Positions 7,235 to 13,908 of a stretch of DNA of 14,326 nt are shown in pieces (within the stretch, counting starts at the first letter, position 1; each line of letters starts with the position of its first letter). A model generated the notes under the pieces. That model had not been told where the DNA came from, did not search any database, and saw only the letters and a program-made list of their open reading frames with translations. The position numbers were made by a program, and so were the translations under genes. Source of the stretch: an uncultured Clostridia bacterium (GTDB lineage: Bacteria > Bacillota > Clostridia > TANB77 > CAG-508); the NCBI GenBank assembly GCA_944393755.1, contig CALYBF010000022.1:1-14326 (forward strand), written 5' to 3'.

Positions 7235-8695
7235 TTAGATATTTTTTATATTTTTCTTTTTAAATATTACAAATGTTGGTATTAACATTATTAGCATATA
7301 AATTATACAAATAACTGCTGAAAATTCTGGTGTTAAACCTTCCATTAATGGTAAATTACCATATAAATATTGTGTAAAGTCCCAATTTAATGTTACAAAA
7401 TATTTTAAAAATTGTATATTATATTGTATTGCTAATTGATTTATAACCGCTGCCCCCATATATCCTAAAAGTGGCAATGCTATTGCAAGTGGTGAGTTTG
7501 TAAATATTGTACTTAATGCAAATGATAATGTTGAAAGTAAAATTATGCTAGGTAAAATATTTATTATTTGTATACCTAAATAAGTAAAGATATTTATTTC
7601 TTGTATCATATTTTTACTAAAATCATATACTATTACTGGTATTTTTAAGCTGTCAAAGCCAAATATTATTCCACCCACTATTAATTGCATAGCTATTGTT
7701 ATTATAATTGTAAATATTATCATAATTAGTATTGTAATAAATTTAGCAAATAAAATTTTTCTTCTACTATATGGCTTTACTAATAGTAATTTTATAGTTC
7801 CTTTGTTAAATTCTTCACTTACTATTGTTCCTGCTATCATTATTACAATTACTATTATAAATAGACCAAATTCATTGAAAAATTCTGATAACACGCCTCT
7901 TAAATCATCTTGTTTATTAACATCTACGTGATTTTCTATTATATATTTACTTATTTGGCTTGATTCTAATGATTCGTTATATTCTTTCTTTTGTTCATAT
8001 GTTAATTTCTCGTTTGAATTATTTATTTGTTCTACAATGTAACTATTTTGTTTGAAACTTTCAAGTGCAGTATTCATATAATCATTACCATATTTTATAT
8101 TTTCATCTATTCTATATTTTGCTACATTTAAATCTATTTTTGCAACTGCAAGTTCATTATTTAATTCTTCTAATCTTTGTTTATCTTCAGTTTTATTTTT
8201 TTCCTCTTCTAATATTTTTACTTTTTCTTCTGCATTTTTTAGTTCTTCATTTGCAAAGTATTTCCAATCATCTTGGTTTAATTTTTCTTGTAATTCTTTT
8301 ATCTTTTCATCTAATTTTTTTGCTTGTTCTTCATTTTTTTCAGTTCCATATAAATATGTATTTTTTTCTTGTATATAATTTCCTATATTTGATGCTATTA
8401 TTTGTACTTGCCAGTCATCATTTTTATATTGTTGCATCATATCATAGATATCTACTACTGTTTTATATTCTATATATAATTGTGTATCACTTGGTTTTTC
8501 TGGATCTAATTCTTTTATTTGTCTTCTTGCTTCTTCTACATAACTTTCACTATAATATGAATAACTTACATTATTATAGAAATATTTATACATAACATTA
8601 GATAATATTACAAATGCTAATGTTACAAATAATATTATATAAATTGATTTTTTCTTAAAAATCTTTGTTAATTCGTTTTTTATTAAATTACTCAA
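7235..8695 (-). CDS. ABC-2 type transporter permease with large coiled-coil extracytoplasmic segment
   Basis: A 486-residue membrane protein. The first transmembrane helix (about 18-34) is followed by about 230 hydrophilic residues rich in Lys/Glu heptads (for example EKVKILEEEKNKTEDKQRLE), expected to lie outside the membrane. About five more helices start at FGLFIIVIVIMIAGTIV. The stretch EEFNKGTIKLLLVKPYSRRKI after that helix is the cytoplasmic coupling region typical of ABC-2/NatB/BcrB-like permeases. The start is TTG at 8695, overlapping the ATPase stop by 8 nt, with AGGGGGG as SD inside the ATPase gene, so the two are translationally coupled. The substrate is unknown; antimicrobial peptide or lipid export is usual for the family but not shown. 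There is no frameshift and no CGG codon. Confidence 0.88.
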   Translation of the reverse strand: MSNLIKNELTKIFKKKSIYIILFVTLAFVILSNVMYKYFYNNVSYSYYSESYVEEARRQIKELDPEKPSDTQLYIEYKTVVDIYDMMQQYKNDDWQVQIIASNIGNYIQEKNTYLYGTEKNEEQAKKLDEKIKELQEKLNQDDWKYFANEELKNAEEKVKILEEEKNKTEDKQRLEELNNELAVAKIDLNVAKYRIDENIKYGNDYMNTALESFKQNSYIVEQINNSNEKLTYEQKKEYNESLESSQISKYIIENHVDVNKQDDLRGVLSEFFNEFGLFIIVIVIMIAGTIVSEEFNKGTIKLLLVKPYSRRKILFAKFITILIMIIFTIIITIAMQLIVGGIIFGFDSLKIPVIVYDFSKNMIQEINIFTYLGIQIINILPSIILLSTLSFALSTIFTNSPLAIALPLLGYMGAAVINQLAIQYNIQFLKYFVTLNWDFTQYLYGNLPLMEGLTPEFSAVICIIYMLIMLIPTFVIFKKKNIKNI

Positions 8696-9598
8696 TTATA
8701 TTCCCCCCTGTCTTTTCAAAAAATGCTTCTTCTAATGTTTTTTCTTCTTTTCTTACTTCATATATTGATATATTATTATTTACTAATAATTCTACAATTT
8801 CTGGTACTTCTTCTCTTACTGCATTTATTTTGAATTTATTGCTATTAATTATTACTGCTCCTGGAAGTAAACTTTTTATTTTTTCTATGCTATTTACTTC
8901 AAAGATTTTATAATTTGCCTTTGTTTCTTTCTTTATTTCTGTAATACCACTTGTTTCAATTATTTCTCCATTTTTTATAATACAAACTTTATTTACCAGA
9001 TTGTCTAGTTCTGCTAAATTATGACTTGATATTACTATTCCCATATTTTCATTTTTTGCTAAATTTACTAGCAATTCTCTCATTTCTTTTATACCTTCTG
9101 GGTCTAAACCGTTTGTTGGTTCATCTAATATTAATAAATTTGGCTTGTGAAGTATCGCTTGTGCTATTCCGAAGTCTCTGCCTCATACCTAGTGAATATT
9201 TTGATACTTTATCATTTATTCTGTTTTGTAATTTTACTAATTTTACTACTTCTTCTATTCTTTTTTCGTGTACATTTTTATATAGATTAGCTATTAATTT
9301 TAAGTTTTCATATCCTGTTAAATACATATATAAGTCTGGGTTTTCTACTATTGCTCCTACTTTTTCTATTGCTTTTTCAAAGTTTTTTTCTATGTCATAA
9401 TTATTTATAATCACTTTTCCTTTTGTAATATTTTGAAGTCCTAGTATTAATTTTATTGTTGTTGTTTTTCCGTGCTCCATTTGGACCTATAAAACCTAAT
9501 ATATCTCCACTATTTACTTTAAATGAAACATTTTTTAGAATTTCTTTTTTTCCAAAAGTCTTATATAAATTTTCACATTTTAAAATTGTTTCTTCCAT
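8688..9598 (-). CDS. ABC transporter ATP-binding protein (BcrA-like), needing two +1 frameshifts
   Basis: Skipping one C at 9472 and one at 9171 gives a 302-residue ATPase with every expected motif. These are Walker A GPNGAGKTT (38-46), Q-loop region VGAIVENPDLY, signature YSLGMRQRLG (134-143), Walker B LLILDEP (154-160) with Glu159, D-loop GLDP and H-loop His192 (ISSHNL). The C-terminal extension (about 220-302) is typical of BcrA/YtrB-type exporters. Without the shifts the first fragment ends at 65 residues inside a garbled Walker A, so no active ATPase could be made. It starts at ATG 9598, with AGGAGG 6 nt upstream. It energises the adjacent permease. The junctions are exact and both fall at CGG-A. 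Confidence 0.9.
9168..9174 (-). other. +1 frameshift site CTT CGG A at the ABC signature motif
   Basis: In frame the codons are AGA CTT CGG AAT AGC. Skipping the C (complement of g9171) gives CTT GGA ATA GCA CAA, restoring QRLGIAQAILHKP and leading into Walker B. The same CTT GGA AT string occurs uninterrupted in the UPF0182 gene (LVLGISK, near 12327-12335), so the inserted C is not a general sequencing effect of this context. Confidence 0.9.
9469..9475 (-). other. +1 frameshift site GCA CGG A in Walker A
   Basis: In frame the codons are AAT GGA GCA CGG AAA AAC. Skipping the C (complement of g9472) gives GCA GGA AAA ACA ACA, restoring GPNGAGKTTT. Without the shift the catalytic Lys is lost and the frame ends at 65 residues. 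Confidence 0.9.
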
Positions 9599-9626
9599 TT
9601 TATACCTCCTTCTTTTTTATATTTTT

Positions 9627-9655
9627 ATTTTACTCTGCTCTTTTCAAATTTACAA
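9627..9655 (-). promoter_or_regulatory. Predicted sigma-A promoter of the ABC transporter operon
   Basis: On the - strand TTGTAA (9655-9650), a 17-nt spacer and TAAAAT (9632-9627) resemble TTGACA/TATAAT at 4/6 and 5/6. The start point near 9620 leaves a leader of about 22 nt with the AGGAGG site. The rest of 9656-9745 is A/T-rich, with no other clear signal. Confidence 0.45.
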
Positions 9656-9745
9656 TTTATTTTTTCTTAAATAAATATGAAGATTTTATTAATTTAAATT
9701 TTTATCTTTTTTAGAAATACAACGAAAAAAACACATCTCTATTCT

Positions 9746-10129
9746 TTATCTGCTTTTTTGCACTATTTCTACTATGTCTGCTATATATTCTCCTATTATT
9801 GGTATATTTAATGTTACGATTTTTTGAAGTATTATTACTAATATTGCTGTAATCACAGTTACACCTATACCAATTCCAATTCCTCTTCCTATCCCTGCAA
9901 AAAAATTTCTTATAAACATTTCTTTTTTATTTCCTAGTATATAACTAAGTTCTACAAAATTTCCCTCTTGTAATATTTTATTTAAATAATTTATTGATTT
10001 AGTTAAAATATCTATTTTATTCTCTTCTTTTTTTTCTTCTTTTCCTTTTTCATTTTCACTTTTACTACATTTGTTATTTTTATTATTTCTCTTCATTTTT
10101 TTATCTTTTCTTTTAATTTTTACCCACAT
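9746..10129 (-). CDS. DUF5665-type small membrane protein
   Basis: A 127-residue protein of unknown function. A very basic, low-complexity N-terminus (Lys/Asn/Glu, residues 1-40) is followed by a conserved-looking segment (about 45-75) ending MFIRNFFAGIGRGIGIGIG, a single Gly-rich transmembrane helix (about 80-105, GVTVITAILVIIL) and a tail LNIPIIGEYIADIVEIVQ. This order fits DUF5665 as I remember it. Two starts are possible. ATG 10129 has AGGTGAG 7 nt upstream, but that SD lies in the 3' arm of a terminator hairpin. Met12 (10096) has only a weak A-rich SD. The gene is flanked by a terminator upstream and the ABC promoter region downstream, so it is probably its own unit. Confidence 0.8.
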   Translation of the reverse strand: MWVKIKRKDKKMKRNNKNNKCSKSENEKGKEEKKEENKIDILTKSINYLNKILQEGNFVELSYILGNKKEMFIRNFFAGIGRGIGIGIGVTVITAILVIILQKIVTLNIPIIGEYIADIVEIVQKSR

Positions 10130-10162
10130 AAAAAACTCACCTATTTATATAGTGAGTTTTTT
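10130..10162. terminator. Bidirectional intrinsic terminator after the ftsY-UPF0182-MNT-HEPN operon
   Basis: AAAAAACTCAC (10130-10140) and GTGAGTTTTTT (10152-10162) are perfect 11-bp arms around an 11-nt loop, with A/T runs on both sides, so it can work on either strand. On the - strand the T-run ends exactly at the ATG of the DUF5665 gene, so the hairpin also holds that gene's only good SD. The 134 bp from 10163 to 10296 hold no convincing gene. Confidence 0.75.
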
Positions 10163-10296
10163 ACTTTTATTTTATTCTTTTATTGTTTTTTATTATTTCT
10201 TTTTTTATTTTTTACTTTTCTTATTTTTTCTCTTTTATTTTTCTTATTCGTTTTTCTATTCTTCTTCTGTTTTTAAATATATTATATTTCATTATA

Positions 10297-10692
10297 CTAA
10301 TTATCAAGTTTGCTTGGTAATTTTTGCTCAACTTCTTCTAATAAACTTAAATAAATATTTTTAATATCAAAATATATATCTCTAGACATTTGTTTATCAT
10401 ATATATGTGATAATTGATTTCTTGCAAGCATCATATCTATCCACTCTTCTCCATCTTCTATTAAAGCATTCTCAAAAGCTGATTTTATAACCTCTCTTGG
10501 ACTTCCTGTTTTTTCTACTATTCCTATATATTCTAAATAATCTTTAATAGTTTTCCACATTAACTCAAATGTAAACTCAAACCTGTGTAAAACTCCGTCT
10601 ATAGCAAGTTCTGTTGCAGGCTCTTCCAAACCTGCTTTTAAACTTGCTACTGCTTTAGCTAAATCATCTCTTCTTTCTTCATATCTTTTCAT
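10297..10692 (-). CDS. HEPN-domain protein, HI0074-type nucleotidyltransferase partner (putative toxin)
   Basis: A 131-residue all-helical protein of the 'nucleotidyltransferase substrate-binding' (HI0074, PF08780) family. The family-typical string VLHRFEFTFELMWKTIKDYLE lies at about 34-54 and SPREVIKSAFENALI at 64-78. The HEPN motif RNQLSHIY (Arg91, His96, Tyr98) fits R-X4-H-X-Y. In related MNT-HEPN modules this motif is the ribonuclease centre of the toxin, and the partner MNT enzyme silences it by adding AMP to the Tyr. The start shares a base with the MNT stop (TAATG), so the genes are translationally coupled. A toxin role is inferred; HI0074 itself was described as a substrate-binding partner. 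Confidence 0.88.
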   Translation of the reverse strand: MKRYEERRDDLAKAVASLKAGLEEPATELAIDGVLHRFEFTFELMWKTIKDYLEYIGIVEKTGSPREVIKSAFENALIEDGEEWIDMMLARNQLSHIYDKQMSRDIYFDIKNIYLSLLEEVEQKLPSKLDN

Positions 10693-10979
10693 TACAAATC
10701 AACTCCGTCTTTTTTTATTGAATTTAAAAATTCTTTTTCTATTTTATCTGTTATAAATACTAAATCAATCTTATAAATGATATCTAATTTATCAAATTCG
10801 TCTATTATTCTATATTCATCTTTTCTATCAACATCTTTAAATATTGCAATATCAATATCTGATGTTTTTTTGTAATCTCCTCTTGCTCTTGAGCCAAATA
10901 ATTTAAAATTATATTTATTATATTTTTTTACAATATTTTCTATTTGATTAATAACTTTTTCACTTAAACCATATCTCAT
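10692..10979 (-). CDS. Minimal nucleotidyltransferase (MNT, HI0073/MntA-type; putative antitoxin)
   Basis: A 95-residue minimal nucleotidyltransferase of the pol-beta superfamily. GSRARGDYKKTSDID fits GSX10DXD with Gly29, Ser30, Asp41 and Asp43, and Asp72 in KIDLVF is the likely third metal ligand. With its HEPN partner it makes a complete two-gene module like the type VII toxin-antitoxin pairs, in which the MNT protein AMPylates the HEPN toxin. The order (MNT first, then HEPN, stop and start overlapping) fits that pairing. It follows UPF0182 by 28 bp with a weak SD (GAAAG), so it probably depends on the ftsY-UPF0182 transcript. Confidence 0.88.
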   Translation of the reverse strand: MRYGLSEKVINQIENIVKKYNKYNFKLFGSRARGDYKKTSDIDIAIFKDVDRKDEYRIIDEFDKLDIIYKIDLVFITDKIEKEFLNSIKKDGVDL

Positions 10980-11007
10980 TTTACTTACTTTCTCTTTCTA
11001 TTAAATT

Positions 11008-13890
11008 TTAATCAAGTGTATTTCTATCCATTACCATTATATTTTCTCCATCTGATGATGTATTAGTTGAATTTATTTCATTACCACTTTCTGTATTTGT
11101 TGTTAAATCTTCTTTATCAGTATTATTTCTTTCTTCTTCCTCTTTTGCTTGTTCTAATCTATTAATTAATTCTTGTAGTCTTGCTAAATCACTTCCCATC
11201 ATTTCCCAATCATTGTTTTCGTTTGACTCTGTTAAGTTTTGGTTAGCTCTTATAATTGCATTAATTAGTCCTTCTATATCTTCTGTATCTTCTACTTCAA
11301 TATTTGTAGCATATCTTGAAAGTAAGTTTTGAAGTGCTTCTGTTAAAGTATCTCCAATTGCTACTTTATTTCCAGATGCCACTATTACTTTCTTTAAAAT
11401 TGGAACATCTGATTCATTAAGCATTGTTTGATATACTGGTTCTACATATAATAGCGTATTATTTATTGGAACTATTATCATTTGCTTTGTAAGTTTTGTT
11501 CCTGTTACATTTAAAGTTTCTAATTCTTGGCTAATATTTAGATCTTCTTCTATTTGTTTATCAAGTTGCATTGGACCTACTATATTGCTATCTGCTGAGA
11601 ATTTATATAATCTTAATACATTATCACCATTTTCATTACTTCCAACTAAGTATGAAATTACATTTTGTCTTTCATTTGGTGTATATACTTGTACTAAGCC
11701 TAGATTTTCTCCATTTCTTGTTTTTACCATTGTATAATATGGTTCAATATATGTTCCTGTTGTATTTGTTGTATTACTTGTTGAACTATATTTTGCAATA
11801 TCCCACAAATCGTCTCCTCTATAAATCACATCTGGTCTTGTGTTATGATATACTTTTAATATATCTGCTTGTACATTATATAAGAATTTTGGATATACAA
11901 AATGGCTTGATATATCTTCTGGGATTTCTGCATCTAAACCTACAACTTTAAATAAGTCTTTATATATATTTCTATAAGCCATAGCAATTGGATCTGTTCT
12001 GTCTGTTATATAAAAGTCCATTGTTCCATCATAACTATCTATTATTACTTTTACTGAATTTCTAATATAATTAATATCTTCTGATATTCCGTCATGTACT
12101 ATTGTTGTATATTGTGAAAATGGATAACTTGAAGATACTGTATATGCATCTAATACCCATACAATCTTTCCGTCTTCTGTGATTACTGTATATGGTTCTT
12201 CATCATAAATTAAATATGGCATTGCTTTTTTTGCTCTTGTTACAATATCTCTATTTATTAATATTTTACTATCATTTGTCATTTCACTAGAGAAAGCTAA
12301 ATTTAAATCTCCTTTAGAAATTCCAAGTACTAACCTATCTAAAAAGTTTAAATTCAAACCTGCTTTTCCTTCATATGTAGAAACTATATCATTTCCATTT
12401 TTATCAGTATAATCATATTCTTGTTTATTTTTTGCATTTGTCGCAATTGTTTCATCTGTTTCTAAACCAAAATATATACGTGGTTCTGTTACATTAATTA
12501 CTTGGTCTGAACCTGATACATCACTTTGAACATATTTTATATTACCACTTTCTGTGCTTTCAGTTGCTAGAGTTATTATTTCTCCCATACCGTGTGTATA
12601 TTCATATGTTCTATTACTATAAGTTCTACCTGAATTAGTTATTTCTCTTGGTGATAAATATACTAATTTTTCTTCTCCATTTATATTATATTTTGCAAGT
12701 GTAGTATTCGGATACACATAGTAACCTGCACTTGATTGGTTATTTTCTAAAGTCTCTTCAACTGCTGTTTTACTTATTATTGGTATATTATTTATTACAT
12801 TTGAATTGTTATCAACTTCTGCTTGTGTAATTGTTCCTGAAGATTCTATATTTGTTTCTTCTATTTCAATATTATAAGCACTCTTTGTATTTTTTATATT
12901 TTCTGAAATATAATTTCTTTCTTTATCTAATTCGTTTGAATTTACATATATCAAATCAAACCCTATCATTGCTACAAATAAAATAACTAAATATCCTGGT
13001 ATTATTGCTAAATTTTTTAATACTTTATTTGTTTTTCCTGCTTTAAATGCTTTTAACGCTCTATATGCAAATATTACTATTATAAACGCAAATATAAAAT
13101 ATCCCACTACTTGAACTGTTGCTTCTGTCATACCTGCGCCATTTATTTCAATATCATCCCCTACTGTAAGTATTTTTCCAAACATTACATTTTGAGTTCC
13201 AAGTATAGTAAGTATGGCAATTCCAATTACTATTACCATTATATTTCTAAGTAATTTTTTCATAAAAAGACTTTCTTTAAGCATTTTTCCGTCTATTCCG
13301 TCAAAATAACGGTTAAATACTATAACATAATAAAGTGCCATATATAATGATAAACATATGAAAATTACTACAAAATAAAATACTGCTGTTTCTATTAACG
13401 GTTTTAAAAACATATAATATGAAATATCTAAACCAAATATTGGATCTTGTATTCCAAAAGATGCATTACTTGTTGCAAGCATTATTTTTTGCATAAAAAT
13501 TGATGATACTATAAAACTTGCAATTGCTGATATTACTAATGCTAATGATTTATTAGGAAGTTTTGGAATTTGTATTTCTTCTTTTTCAAAAAATGGTTTT
13601 AAACCTTTTTTTATTCCTCTATTTGTTAAATAAACAACAACATACAAAGCAACAAAATTAATTCCCATTATAGTATAGCGATAAGTTATATTTGTTTTAA
13701 ATATATTTGTATAACTTTCTCCTAATTCTAGATATTCTAAATAGCTTCCTCGTAATTGTACATAACTTATAATCGCAAATATTATTAAAAATAATATTAC
13801 TAATAACATACGTATTTTACTATTTTTCTTTTTCTTTAATTCTTTTTCTTCTGTTTTAACATTTTCTTGATTTTTATTTGATTTTTCCAC
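11008..13890 (-). CDS. UPF0182 family membrane protein
   Basis: A 960-residue protein, normal length for UPF0182. A basic N-terminus precedes seven predicted transmembrane helices within about residues 25-315, followed by a large extracytoplasmic region (about 320-900). Family-typical strings include DVIYRGDDLWDIAKY, YIEPYYTMVKTR, NVISYLVGSN and KQMIIVPINNTLLYVEPVYQT. The last 60 residues are acidic and Asn/Ser-rich (NNTDKEDLTTNTESGNE), a probable disordered tail. Its molecular function is unknown. The start is GTG at 13890 with AAAGGAGGT 6 nt upstream, 18 bp after ftsY, so they form one operon. It contains CTT GGA ATT without an inserted base, a useful control for the frameshift sites, and no in-frame CGG. 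Confidence 0.93.
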   Translation of the reverse strand: MEKSNKNQENVKTEEKELKKKKNSKIRMLLVILFLIIFAIISYVQLRGSYLEYLELGESYTNIFKTNITYRYTIMGINFVALYVVVYLTNRGIKKGLKPFFEKEEIQIPKLPNKSLALVISAIASFIVSSIFMQKIMLATSNASFGIQDPIFGLDISYYMFLKPLIETAVFYFVVIFICLSLYMALYYVIVFNRYFDGIDGKMLKESLFMKKLLRNIMVIVIGIAILTILGTQNVMFGKILTVGDDIEINGAGMTEATVQVVGYFIFAFIIVIFAYRALKAFKAGKTNKVLKNLAIIPGYLVILFVAMIGFDLIYVNSNELDKERNYISENIKNTKSAYNIEIEETNIESSGTITQAEVDNNSNVINNIPIISKTAVEETLENNQSSAGYYVYPNTTLAKYNINGEEKLVYLSPREITNSGRTYSNRTYEYTHGMGEIITLATESTESGNIKYVQSDVSGSDQVINVTEPRIYFGLETDETIATNAKNKQEYDYTDKNGNDIVSTYEGKAGLNLNFLDRLVLGISKGDLNLAFSSEMTNDSKILINRDIVTRAKKAMPYLIYDEEPYTVITEDGKIVWVLDAYTVSSSYPFSQYTTIVHDGISEDINYIRNSVKVIIDSYDGTMDFYITDRTDPIAMAYRNIYKDLFKVVGLDAEIPEDISSHFVYPKFLYNVQADILKVYHNTRPDVIYRGDDLWDIAKYSSTSNTTNTTGTYIEPYYTMVKTRNGENLGLVQVYTPNERQNVISYLVGSNENGDNVLRLYKFSADSNIVGPMQLDKQIEEDLNISQELETLNVTGTKLTKQMIIVPINNTLLYVEPVYQTMLNESDVPILKKVIVASGNKVAIGDTLTEALQNLLSRYATNIEVEDTEDIEGLINAIIRANQNLTESNENNDWEMMGSDLARLQELINRLEQAKEEEERNNTDKEDLTTNTESGNEINSTNTSSDGENIMVMDRNTLD

Positions 13891-13908
13891 TTTTTTACCT
13901 CCTTTTGT

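Noticed and set aside
7810..8595. Long + strand open frames opposite the permease, metG, ATPase and UPF0182 genes
   Set aside because: They are hydrophobic mirror frames of Lys/Glu-rich AT-rich genes, lack SD sites and overlap genes with clear motifs.
4829..9475. Classical programmed frameshift with SD-like stimulator or pseudoknot
   Set aside because: Upstream and downstream sequences of the four sites share no SD-like element, spacing or hairpin; only the CGG A is common.
10221..10292. A 23-codon - strand ORF (MKYNIFKNRRRIEKRIRK...) after the HEPN gene
   Set aside because: It has no SD and its composition follows the A/G-rich tract it lies in; it could be translated by coupling but nothing supports it.
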